A stretch of DNA of 64,000 nt from Sodiomyces alkalinus F11 (Eukaryota > Ascomycota > Sordariomycetes > Glomerellales > Plectosphaerellaceae): the NCBI RefSeq assembly GCF_003711515.1, contig NW_021167079.1:5636385-5700384 (forward strand), given 5' to 3'. Below, piece by piece: positions 35,478-45,892 of this stretch (position 1 is its first letter; each line of letters begins with the position of its first letter). Made by a program: the position numbers and the translations under genes. The notes under the pieces were generated by a model, which had not been told where the DNA came from, did not search any database, and saw only the letters and a program-made list of their open reading frames with translations.

Positions 35478-37374
35478 GGTCCTTTGCCAATCTCTCTCAG
35501 GAGCGTTCCTCGTTTCGTTTGTATGGCGTTCCACTGGCATGAGTTTGCGCTTTGGACTACGCGTAATTCTTCATCTTGGTTGAGGCTGGTCTGGTTTTTC
35601 CCTTGCGCTGTGAGACTAGGCCGGGCGTCATAGCCCAAAGGACACGAACGGTAGAAAGACTTATATGGCCTCGGGGCTTTTTAGGGGAAAAGGATAGCAG
35701 GTCATCCACTGGGCTGGGCACTAATTATTAATTGGAATCAATGGCTTGATGGTTTGATGGTGCACGTTCTATTCCTTAGGATTGGATTGACAATATTCCA
35801 ACAGACTGCTAAGGAAATGGGTTTCTCACTTCATCGTACGTGAACACCATGATATTGCCTACGACCCACTGGCACCCAAGTCCGAGAGAGTTGCTAGAGA
35901 CACAAGACATGAGAACGCACGCAACCTCATAGCAGTCTCTACGAAATACCGACTGGAAAAGGTAGGGGAGAGCCATGGGTCCATGGCTGGACCAACGCAG
36001 CACGTTGTTGGATCATCAACACAAGTCATGACGACATTCAGGACCACTGTCATCATGAAGAAACAAGCATTCTTGGCATGCGTTCTGAAGGTTGTGTGGG
36101 GCGGGGGAGGGAAGCTGTGAGAGGGGAAGTCTGGGGTATTACGCTGAAGCCCTGTCATTGTACCCCGCATCACACGACGTGCCGAGTAAGGTTGAAGGGA
36201 CTTTGCCAGCGCAGTGGCGGCAGTGGAGGACCTATACGGTACCTAGAGGGAGGGTCCTTGTAATAGCTTCCATTGGGGGCTTCTCATTGGTTTAAGCTCT
36301 GGCTGTTTATCTGCCGATGTACCTTTTAACGTAGAGTACCGTACCACGACCATGAATACCTTACCTAGGTGGGTGCGTGCAGCTCCGGGTACCGGATAAA
36401 TCAGAAGCCCACAGGGGTCCACAGGCGCACCAATGGTCCTTCCTCTGGTCAAATTCATCAACACAACCGCAACATCGTGATCGCCAACCTCCCTGGCCTC
36501 TCCTCGGCTTGGTCTGGTTTATGTGCTGCCAGGGCCCTTCTTCTCTTTCTCAGGTAGGGAGGGAACCATATGTCGGAGCACAATGGTCTCGACATTATCC
36601 ACATTTCGACTCGATCTTCTTGTGGGAACGCCGCCGTCTTCATGAGATCTGCCGACGGGAGCTCGAAGAGGTCTCATGTCAGACTCGCCTCAATCCCAGG
36701 GAAGGGATGTTACCCTCGCAGTTCCACTCGGTATATTAACTTGGTTAATCAATACGGATATTGGTTCCTGCGGCCGAAACCCCTCCGACCAAGCCGTCCG
36801 CCACACTGGCCCCGTCCCTTCGCAATACCCCTTTTGTCGTCGCTTCCTCGTCTTTCCCCTCCGGCTTACCGACTTACCGGCTTACCCCAGATTAGCATCG
36901 CTAAGAGCAGGTAGACGCACCAGTCACAAGGTAGGAAGTATCTACGATCGCCGTAAAATTTGCCCGAAATGGAGCTGGGGAACTCGTGCAGTTCCTGTGC
37001 CCCTTCCCACCCCTTACCTTACTGTTGGTTGCGAGATCGGCAGCTGTGGAAGTGTGGTTGCAAGCTTGCCGGGCTTCGCCCCGTGGCGGTCAGTATATAA
37101 GGTATATACCTTATATATAAGCTTCCTTAGTCGGACCCCTGGACCAAGCCATCTCTGGCTTGAACGGGTCCTCTCTTCCCTTCTTCTTACTCAGTCATTG
37201 CCTTAGGTGTCGCCCTCGTGTCGTGACAAAGCGACTCTCTCTGTCGTTGCGTATCCGTACCGAACAGTGCGGTCCCTTTCTTCTTCCCTCACCCCTTTTC
37301 CTACCCCCCCACACCCTTCCCACGGACAATTACCATAATTTCCCAACGCCGAATACCGGGACAAGTTCCGAAAC
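35478..37374. other. intergenic, small secreted protein to aldose epimerase
   Basis: 1.9 kb without a recognised gene. It carries AGAGTACCGTACC and TTACCTAGGTGG motifs near 36335-36373 and the 24-bp TATA palindrome at 37094-37117, then a C/T-rich leader. Confidence 0.65.
37094..37117. promoter_or_regulatory. 24-bp perfect palindrome with TATA-like ends, aldose epimerase promoter
   Basis: TATATAAGGTATATACCTTATATA reads the same on both strands and is followed at once by a further TATAAGC. It sits about 260 nt before the ATG at 37375, ahead of a pyrimidine-rich leader. Confidence 0.55.
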
Positions 37375-38604
37375 ATGCAGTTCGCCAGCCTTTCCCTCGC
37401 CCTGGGGGCACTGCTCCTCCTCCCCACGTCGGTGTCAGCGTCGGGCTGCAATGGCACGGGCAAGCCGACGCCGGACGCGGACGGCAAGTACTGGATCCAC
37501 AGCGAGCACCTCAAGGCGGGCTTCGTCCCCTACGGTGCGGCCATCTCGGACCTGATCATCAACGACCAGTACGGTATCCCGCGCGACATCGTGGCCGGGT
37601 GGGACAACGCCACCTACTACAGCATCGACGAGCAGCACCCCAACTACGGCAACGTGCCGGGGCGCTACGCCAACCGCATCAAGAACAGCACGTTCGAAAT
37701 CGACGGCATCACCTACCGCGTCGAGCCCAACGAGAACCCGACGGACGAGCACCCGGAGGGGGTCAACACGCTGCACGGCGGACCGGACGGCTGGGGCTGG
37801 CGCAACTTCACCGTCGTCTCCCACACCAAGAACAGCATCACCTTCTCCATCGTCGACCCGGACGGCAAGGAAGGGTTCCCCGGCGAGGTCATCTCGTACG
37901 TCACCTACACGGTCACGGGCTGGGACTGGGACATCTCCATCGTCGCGCTCTCGACCACCAAGAAGACGCCCATCATGCTGACCAGCCACGCCTACTGGAA
38001 CCTCGACGGCTTCGCCAACAACGAGACCAGCCTGGCCCACAACCACACGCTCCACCTGCCGTACAGCGGGCAGCGCGTGGCGGTCGACAACATCCTGATC
38101 CCGACAGGCGAGATCCTGGCCAACGAGAAGGGGTCGGTCAACGATTTTTGGAGCGCGCCCAAGCCGCTGGGCGCCAACATCACGAGCCCGGAGCTGGAGG
38201 GGAACTGCGGCCTCGGCTGCACCGGCTACGACAACTGCTACACGGTCAATCGGGTCGGGCCGTACGACTGGCGCACCGACGGCCACGTGGCGCGGGTGCA
38301 CTCCCCCTGGTCCGGCATCCAGCTGGACATCTACAGCGACCAGGACGCGTTCCAGGTGTACAGCTGCACGCAGCAGGACGGCACGCTGACGCTGAAGCGG
38401 TCGCAGGGCCTGTTCGACGACGAGAGGTTCCCCCGTACGATCCCGCAGTACGGATGCGTGGTGCTCGAGGTGCAGGATTACATTGACGGGATTAATCACC
38501 CGGCTTGGGGGAGGACGGAGAAGCAGATCTTCGGGCCGGCGGATGGTCCTTATGTCTTGCGGGCGACGTATCGGTTTAGTATTCATTCGACGGAGACCTC
38601 GTAA
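37375..38604 (+). CDS. secreted aldose 1-epimerase (galactose mutarotase-like)
   Basis: A single exon of 409 residues. The start at 37375 opens a signal peptide (MQFASLSLALGALLLLPTSV followed by SAS). The mutarotase fold is indicated by GNVPGRYANRI, the substrate His134 in NTLHGG, His205 in SHAYWNL and the likely catalytic Glu365 in VVLEVQDYIDGINHP. These enzymes interconvert alpha and beta anomers of aldoses. A signal peptide and many Asn-X-Ser/Thr sites suggest an extracellular glycoprotein, as known for a fungal subfamily of this fold. The gene has no intron and almost every codon ends in G or C, so the opposite strand carries a long spurious open frame. Neighbours do not form a sugar pathway. 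The exact sugar is unknown. Confidence 0.92.
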   Translation: MQFASLSLALGALLLLPTSVSASGCNGTGKPTPDADGKYWIHSEHLKAGFVPYGAAISDLIINDQYGIPRDIVAGWDNATYYSIDEQHPNYGNVPGRYANRIKNSTFEIDGITYRVEPNENPTDEHPEGVNTLHGGPDGWGWRNFTVVSHTKNSITFSIVDPDGKEGFPGEVISYVTYTVTGWDWDISIVALSTTKKTPIMLTSHAYWNLDGFANNETSLAHNHTLHLPYSGQRVAVDNILIPTGEILANEKGSVNDFWSAPKPLGANITSPELEGNCGLGCTGYDNCYTVNRVGPYDWRTDGHVARVHSPWSGIQLDIYSDQDAFQVYSCTQQDGTLTLKRSQGLFDDERFPRTIPQYGCVVLEVQDYIDGINHPAWGRTEKQIFGPADGPYVLRATYRFSIHSTETS

Positions 38605-39083
38605 TGATAGCAACGCAAAAGAAGAATGGTAGAAAAAGGGGTGGTTAGGCGAGACGGGGATCATACCAATCGCACTGAACATGAAAGACAGAATATGAGT
38701 GGCGTGAGCTTGCTCACCACAACAACACAACACCAATATACGAACGTCATGATCCTCGTGGTATGACTAAAAGAATCATCAGGGGAGAGGGGAAATGTGC
38801 GGAAAAACGATGAGGAGGCCGATGAGGAGGCCGATGAGGGGTTGGTTGACGGACACCATGAATGTACGAAGTAACTTTGTAGAATCACATGGACTCGGTG
38901 CAATTCTCCCGGTCTTACTTACACCTTCAAACCTTCATATATGTACGAAGTATGTCCGTCCCCCCATTCCCCCCTACTTACAGTTGGCTTCTTTACTTTT
39001 TTCGTCCTCCCACGATAGAGCCGCCCATCCACCCATCTACCCATACATTCTCCTGAAACTAGCAATCACTCTTCACCGAAAAC
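38605..39083. other. intergenic between the two intronless genes
   Basis: Holds a 12-bp direct repeat (GATGAGGAGGCC, about 2.6 units, 38809-38839) and a TGTACGAAGTATG motif near 38942. No gene seen. Confidence 0.65.
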
Positions 39084-40403
39084 ATGCCCACGCTCTTCCT
39101 CACGGGAGCCTCCGGCTTCGTAGGCTTCCAGATCCTCCTGCAATACCTCCGCACCACGCCAGAAGATCACCTCGTTCGCGCTGCCCTTCGATCTCAGCGC
39201 GAAGCCACTCGCCTCCGCGCCATACCGGCCTTGCAACCCCACCTCTCTCGGGTGTCGTTCGTTGAAGTGCCAGATATCGCTGCCCCAGATGCCTACGACG
39301 CCCACATCGCCTGTCATCCAGATACCGACGGAGAAGAACGAACGGCAGGAGAAGAGCAAGGCGGAGGAGCAGGGGGAGTAAAAGAAGAGGCACAAGTCCC
39401 CGACGTGATCATCCATGCCGCCAGTCCCGTGCCTTGCCCCACCCAGAACCCGTACAAGGACATCTACGTCCCTTCCGTCCGCGCGGTCGAGAACATCCTC
39501 TCTTCGGTGCGCAAGGCCATCCTCCTGCAACAGAAGGGGAAGAAGCCGCCCGGGGAAAGGAAGCCGCGCAAGGTGGTGTTCACGTCCAGCCTCGCCGCCG
39601 TCACGCCTCACGCACCCCCCGCCGGGACCCACGAAGAGGAAGAAACAGACCCAGAGGAAAAGGGAACCGGAACCAAGACATCGGCGTGGAGGATCGTCCA
39701 CATATCCGAGACGAGCAGCACCCCCGCCGAGCCGGCGGATCTCCAGTCGCTCCGTCCTGCCGCGATGTACTCGGCCGCGAAAGCTAAAGGGTTAGCCCTG
39801 GTCGAATCCTTCTGCGAAACAACCTTTGCCGAGACGGGGGACATGGGCACGGGCATCGACGTTGACGCCGTGCTCCCCGCCTTTGTATTCGGCCCGGACG
39901 AGCGAGCAACAACCCGCGGACAGGTCATGGGCTCGTCCAACGCCCTGCTCCTAGGTCCCCTTTTCACAGGCGACGCGGCCGGGGGCGCGCCGATGCCCAT
40001 CGCCGGGACGGTGGTGGACATCCGGGACGTGGCCCAATGTCACGTAAAACTCGCCCTGGGACGTCCTGGCCTTGGCCGAGGACGTGAGCCAAGGGAGGAG
40101 GACCGTCGCTGGGCTACGCCCGGGCCAAGGCTGAACAAGTTCCTCTGCGCAAGGGATGCCGACTGGAACGCGTTGCTCCGGCACGCCAGGGCCATCGCGC
40201 AGGAGAAGGGGCTTGTCGTTGCCCCGACGCCCAGAGGGGAAGCTGAGGGGGAGCAGCCGGAAGAGCAGAAACAAGACGCCTTCATTTCGCTTCCTGTCGA
40301 TATAGACACCCGCGCGACTGAGGATGCCTTGGGGATCCAGTTCAGGAGCCCCGAGGAAATGGTTGCCGACTTGGTCACTTACGTTGTTGGTCTGCCGGAT
40401 TGA
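39084..40403 (+). CDS. NAD(P)-dependent epimerase/reductase (extended short-chain dehydrogenase)
   Basis: A single exon of 439 residues. The N-terminal Rossmann motif TGASGFVG lies at residues 7-14, an active-site YSAAK (Tyr229, Lys233) follows, and VVFTSSLAAVTP and AASPV blocks match the extended SDR family that includes dihydroflavonol-4-reductase-like and methylglyoxal/aldehyde reductases. Two charged low-complexity insertions (Glu/Gly-rich near residue 95; Glu/Thr/Lys-rich near 185) and one near 335 make it longer than the usual ~340 residues. No signal peptide is seen, so it is probably cytosolic. Many fungal members have uncharacterised substrates, and I do not assign one. It lies 479 bp after the aldose epimerase on the same strand and shares its intronless structure. 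The end converges on the Ime2-like kinase gene. Confidence 0.88.
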   Translation: MPTLFLTGASGFVGFQILLQYLRTTPEDHLVRAALRSQREATRLRAIPALQPHLSRVSFVEVPDIAAPDAYDAHIACHPDTDGEERTAGEEQGGGAGGVKEEAQVPDVIIHAASPVPCPTQNPYKDIYVPSVRAVENILSSVRKAILLQQKGKKPPGERKPRKVVFTSSLAAVTPHAPPAGTHEEEETDPEEKGTGTKTSAWRIVHISETSSTPAEPADLQSLRPAAMYSAAKAKGLALVESFCETTFAETGDMGTGIDVDAVLPAFVFGPDERATTRGQVMGSSNALLLGPLFTGDAAGGAPMPIAGTVVDIRDVAQCHVKLALGRPGLGRGREPREEDRRWATPGPRLNKFLCARDADWNALLRHARAIAQEKGLVVAPTPRGEAEGEQPEEQKQDAFISLPVDIDTRATEDALGIQFRSPEEMVADLVTYVVGLPD

Positions 40404-40478
40404 CCGACGAGTTGAGTGCCAGCCACATCTTGAGAGGTTCCAGGTTGCCGCAGGGAAAAGGAAAGATGACGCGGTGCC

Positions 40479-40514
<36 letters not shown>

Positions 40515-42081
40515 TCCGTCAAAACCTCCCCGCATCTTCCGAAAGCCCCCACGTACACACACAAGTGCGAACGTGTAGGAGCAGGCATGCCCAAGACATG
40601 CAGGGCAAATCGGGCAAGGCAGATGGACATGCAGCCAAACCACCGGCCTCCCCTTCTATTCTTCTACTATTCATTATGCACCGCAGCAAAGTCTCACAGG
40701 GACCATCTCGATCGTCCGTCCGTCCCACCTCGCTCCCGACTGCAGATTTGCAGCCGACGACATGCAGATCCCCTTATACCTGCATCCCAGTATAACATAC
40801 GAGTGGGGTGAAAAGGGAACGGGACCAGGGACCTCGCATTTGAATCTGAATCACCATCTGAATCAAGGAGGTTTATACTCCATTCCCTCCCCCTACTTTC
40901 ACACAGCAGATTATTGACAGGGTCCAAATCCATGCGGGCATCCTCAGAAACGCCCTAAACAAGGATTCCACACAAAGCAAAGAAACGCCACCCACACTAA
41001 TACCTGGGAGAATTGTCACCATGTCCAAGGTATCAGAGGGAAATTCAGGAGATTGTGTATATGCTTGGGTCCAATGTCGTCACCAGTGGCTTCGTTCTCC
41101 GCCTATTAAGAATGGCTGGGCGAGACCATTCTCGTACATATAGCCCAGTTTTCGACTATCGTACTGTATATAGTAGGAAGCCCGGGATACTTTCCCATTC
41201 TATGCAGCAAAAAGAGAAGAAAAACAACAACAAAAAGAAAAAAGGTTCGGTGAAGCTGAAGCCCCCCACCGCCCAGAGCAACAACGACCCCTTGCACCCT
41301 TCCCCGTCGCCCACCCGAAAATAACACACAGAACGGAATGATCCCTGGGCCGAGCCAGTACGGACCTTCGAATGGGTATAGGCCTATCCTTCTTTGCATC
41401 ATATCCAACCCCATTCGGACCCTCCCCTGCTGCCCGTTGTTGCGTAGCAAGGCCAAGGCCCTTGACCACTAGACTAAACCTCCGCGGAGATTCTCCTCTC
41501 TTCCGTCGCGTCCAGCCAGCCGACAGAACTCGAGGGGAGCCGAAATCCCTTGCCTTGTACGAGAAAACGGGCAGGATTTCCTCTCCATTGATTCCGACCT
41601 TTCCCCAAATGGATGAATGACCGTGCCGCCGCCCTCCGGGCCTGTGTGAAATTTCCAAGCCGTTGCTCCGAAAACGCCCCTTTTCACACTGTCTAACAAA
41701 TGAAATGCCTCCTTTCGTGGCGGGAAACCATGCGCATGGCAAGCGGCGCCTTGGTTTTGCAATCTATATATAAGTTGGGGTATTCTCGGGAAGTGAAAAG
41801 AAAGAAGGAACGAGAAGAAAAATGCGTAGTAACAAGGGAGGGAGACAAAAAAGGAAAGAAAGAGAAAAATGTTTGCGCGCTGAAGCGGATCTGCTGTTGA
41901 AGATGCTGGTGGTATCGATGTAGAACATGATGGAAGAGAATTGAATCAAATAATGATGCTGAGCTCAGGTATTTCGAGTTTGTGAAGGGGGAAATCGAAG
42001 TAGAAAAGAAACAAGGATCCAAATCGTCAGAGGCTACTGTGAGATCGTCGTTGTCGGCACCGGCCAAAGTTTGTCAACTTC
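40404..42081. other. intergenic, convergent 3' regions
   Basis: Nothing coding recognised in 1.7 kb between the reductase and the kinase. It contains the T27 tract at 40484-40510 and purine-rich stretches near 41210-41240 and 41790-41875. Confidence 0.65.
40484..40510. repeat. 27-base T homopolymer
   Basis: Uninterrupted T run starting 81 nt after the reductase stop codon, probably in its 3' UTR or just beyond. Confidence 0.9.
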
Positions 42082-44525
42082 TTAGAACCGGTTGCCTGCG
42101 GCCCAAATGCTTGCTGAAGCAGAAGCGGCCCACTCGCCCTCTTCGTAGGGTGGTGTCGGCCATTTGTAATCGTTACTCTGCGACTTCTTCAAGTTCAAGG
42201 GTTTGGGCGTCACAGATTCGTTCCCGTCCCCGAACATGACGGCGTTGTTGCTGGCCGAAGGAGACGGCGTCGGGTAGGGGTTGGAAAAGCCAATGTTGCT
42301 CGCCGACTGCCGGAGGCCCGGCCGACTATCCTTCTCCAAACTCTTCATTGCCCGGTGAGTGGACGTGAGAACTTCGTCGAGCAGTTCATCTTCCTCGTCG
42401 GGGGCATCGTATTGTTGCATGCCCTGGACCGCCTGTGTGCGTCGGGCGCGACTGGAGATGGGGCCGCCCCGAGCAACCGCCACCAGGTTGTCCACAGAGC
42501 GCGGCTGGTTCTTAGGCAGTGAATGGTGTCTCTTGAGGTTGTTGGTCGGCGAGGCGTAGGAAAGCCCGACTGGCTGTGAGTCGCGGTGCTGTTGCACATC
42601 GCGCGACGCCTTGTCGAGAGATTCGTACGGGTCTGCTTTCGGCGGCGGCGGCGGCGGGGATTGGTCGATTAACAAGGATGACCGAGTGCTCGCCCACGGA
42701 CCGCAACCTGCTTGCGCTTCGACGTCCTCGTATGCGGGGGAGATAGGCGTCTGGTTCCGTCCCGAGAAGCGGCGCGCTCGCTTCCGCAAATGAGACAAGA
42801 AGCCCTCTTTGTGACCGCTTGGCGGTGACACTAGCCCCGAGTTGCCGTTCAGGGCTCGCTCGGCTTGTTGTCGGTGCATCTCTGTGTAGTGATTTGTGCA
42901 TGACGCGACTGACAACTGCCTGCCAATCTTCTTGCTGCCATGGGCATCGGCCTGCACGGCCCCGGCATTGCCATGTTCGTGCAGAGAAGGGCTGTTGCTC
43001 GCCTGAGCCGTCACTGCATCAGACAACGGTGATATCGGCCTGATGCTTGGCAGGATAGGCATGGGAGCGACGATGGACGGGCCGTTTGTCCAGGTGCTTC
43101 GCTTGCTTGCCGCTACCCGGGCCTTGGCGTTCGCAGTCACATCGTTAGGCGCGTGAAGAGGGGCGGGTCGGGGTGCCATGTTCTCCTTGACAGAGGTTTG
43201 GACCGTGGAAGTCTCCGAATTCTCCGATCGGCCGATGAGAGACTTTCGGAACCACGATTGCTTTGATGAGGTCGGGGCCGTCGTCGCCGTCGCAGCATCC
43301 TTAACACGGCTCAAATCCGATTGCTTCCTGCCCAAGATCCTCGACGCGGAAGACTTGGGTCGCAGGGGGTCCACGGCGTCGATGAAGTAGTCGTGGGCGA
43401 TGGCTTGACTGGACGTCGGACGGCCCTTGGGGTCCCACATGAGACACCAGGTCACAAAGTGGCTCAGTTCACGCGGCCAGTGCGGCGCTTGGAGGATCGA
43501 ATCCAGAGAATGAGGTGCCATCTTGGGGAACGAAAAGCCGAGTTTCCCCGCCAGACGGACACCGTCGCGCCATTCACCACCACCGACACGAGCGCCCGAC
43601 TTGCTGTACCAATTGCCAGGGCTGCCCATGATCTCGCAGACGCGCCAAACTTGGTCGACCTCGTTTCCGCCGGGGAAAAGGGGCTTCAGGGTGGCAATCT
43701 CGACGGCCATGGCACCGACGGCCCAAATGTCGACAGGTGCAGAGTACTCTCCCGCACGGAGCAGAACTTCGGGCGCGCGATACCATCTCGTCGATACGTA
43801 GGTGGTGTAGGGAAGCTTCGAATGTGTCTCTCGGGCGAGGCCAAAGTCGGCGATCTTGACGGCGTAGCTCGGGGGAGGGGTGGACGGCGGGGTGACAAGA
43901 GCCGAGTAACGACGGAACGATGCAACGGCCGAGTCGTGATGCGCCGATGTTGTGACGAGGATATTCTCGGGCTTGATATCTCGGTGGAAGAAGTGGTGCG
44001 CATGGATATGTTCGAGACCCAGCATGATTTGGTAGAGGATGCTCTTGACGCTAGCGTTGTCAAGACACTTGTGGTCCCTCGCTTTCATCAACTGGTAGAG
44101 GTTGCCTTCCATATATTCCATGCAGATGTGAAGCTTCTTGCTGTAAGGGTCGAGAAAGATGTCGAGGGCGGGGACGAGATGGGTATGCGGTGGAAGTGTC
44201 CGCAGGAATACAACTTCGCGGAGTTCAAGACATGGTGCAAATGACTCGAAAGTCTTTTTCATCGTCTTGATGGCAACCTACACGAAACGGTTAGACTGAC
44301 CGAGCTTGCTCACCCCGCTGCACTACGACGAGAACGCAGGCCTGATCTTACCACCGTGCCACGACGAGCTACATTAGCTCCGGCCGTGCGGACGCGTGCC
44401 AGAGATACACTCCCAAAACTGCCGTCCCCGATATCCTTCAACACTTCGAATCGATCTTCGAGAGCCATCATGCTGGTGCTCTGGGATGAGGATCCACGGT
44501 GGGTTAGATCGTGTGCTACGGTCAT
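42082..44525 (-). CDS. IME2: Ime2-type meiotic serine/threonine protein kinase
   Basis: Minus-strand exons 44525-44352 and 44277-42082 give 789 residues; the 74-nt intron falls just before the VAIK lysine. Kinase landmarks are GDGSFGSV (33-40), Lys62 in VAIK, HRDIKPEN with catalytic Asp158, DFG with Asp202, and the activation segment YVSTRWYRAPE with an upstream Thr-Thr-Tyr. About 36 extra residues separate HRDIKPEN from DFG, a Ser/Pro-rich insert. The catalytic domain (to about residue 365) is followed by a long Ser/Pro/Arg-rich tail of ~420 residues. This is the RCK/MAK family; Ime2 homologues act in meiosis, sexual development and nutrient response. A second Met pair (residues 19-20) just before LEDRFEVL is an alternative start. 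A 5.1-kb gene-free region precedes it, compatible with extensive regulation. Confidence 0.92.
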
Positions 44526-45141
44526 GTTGTTTTGGATGGTAAATACGTGGATGGCGGGATGTCGATGCTGTCTAATGGCTCGAGTCAGCTTCAAGGGGCA
44601 CCTTGGCTAGGCGACAGCATTTGCCTGAGCCGTACCAAAGCAGGACCTGCCGAGTTGAAGCTCTATCAAAGAGCTCGTCGAAATTATCGGGGCATTCAGG
44701 TAGATGCGGGGCCGAAATAGATAATCGCGAGACTGTCTATGAGATGCAGCTTTAAATAGGGATGTGGCGGAAATGGTAGGATAGGTGGCGGTCGAATGGT
44801 GTCGACGGACGAGAGATGCAAAAGGAACACGCGCAGCACTGGTGTAGTTTGAATGGTGTTGAAAGAGTGAAACCAGGAGATGCTAGGCGGAAATGGAATG
44901 AGAGAAGAGATGGGGAAATGAGTGACTGGAGGTGAAGAGGGAGGAGGAATCCAGAAGGCAAAGGGGGGTTCCGGATTGGTGTTATTGAAAAGGAGGCGGA
45001 CAAGGGTCCAGGGACGCTCGAGCCAGAATACCGGTCGATCGGGGATAAGATCCGGTGACAGCTGTGGTCGAACAAGCGAAGACGAAGAAACCCGTCAAAA
45101 CCAGAAGCCTCAGATTAAAGAGGCGAAAAAAATCCTCTGGT

Positions 45142-45806
45142 NNNNNNNNNNNNNNNNNNNNNNNNNNNNNNNNNNNNNNNNNNNNNNNNNNNNNNNNNNN
45201 NNNNNNNNNNNNNNNNNNNNNNNNNNNNNNNNNNNNNNNNNNNNNNNNNNNNNNNNNNNNNNNNNNNNNNNNNNNNNNNNNNNNNNNNNNNNNNNNNNNN
45301 NNNNNNNNNNNNNNNNNNNNNNNNNNNNNNNNNNNNNNNNNNNNNNNNNNNNNNNNNNNNNNNNNNNNNNNNNNNNNNNNNNNNNNNNNNNNNNNNNNNN
45401 NNNNNNNNNNNNNNNNNNNNNNNNNNNNNNNNNNNNNNNNNNNNNNNNNNNNNNNNNNNNNNNNNNNNNNNNNNNNNNNNNNNNNNNNNNNNNNNNNNNN
45501 NNNNNNNNNNNNNNNNNNNNNNNNNNNNNNNNNNNNNNNNNNNNNNNNNNNNNNNNNNNNNNNNNNNNNNNNNNNNNNNNNNNNNNNNNNNNNNNNNNNN
45601 NNNNNNNNNNNNNNNNNNNNNNNNNNNNNNNNNNNNNNNNNNNNNNNNNNNNNNNNNNNNNNNNNNNNNNNNNNNNNNNNNNNNNNNNNNNNNNNNNNNN
45701 NNNNNNNNNNNNNNNNNNNNNNNNNNNNNNNNNNNNNNNNNNNNNNNNNNNNNNNNNNNNNNNNNNNNNNNNNNNNNNNNNNNNNNNNNNNNNNNNNNNN
45801 NNNNNN
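45142..45806. other. assembly gap, 665 N
   Basis: A run of N. Open frames that appear to cross it are artefacts. Simple-sequence purine repeats beside it probably explain the break. Confidence 0.99.
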
Positions 45807-45853
45807 GGGAACCGACTTTATACCCTCGGCGGCTCTGGAACTCAGCGACGAAG

Positions 45854-45892
45854 GGGAGGAGGAGGAGGAGGAGGAGGAGGAGGAGGAGGAGG
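45854..45892. repeat. (GGA)n microsatellite beside the gap
   Basis: About 12-13 GGA units lying 48 nt downstream of the gap end. Confidence 0.9.

Noticed and set aside
37435..38736. 433-codon open frame on the strand opposite the aldose epimerase
   Set aside because: It mirrors a GC3-rich gene with clear enzyme motifs; its translation is Val/Asp/Arg-rich without any domain. It is a shadow of codon bias.
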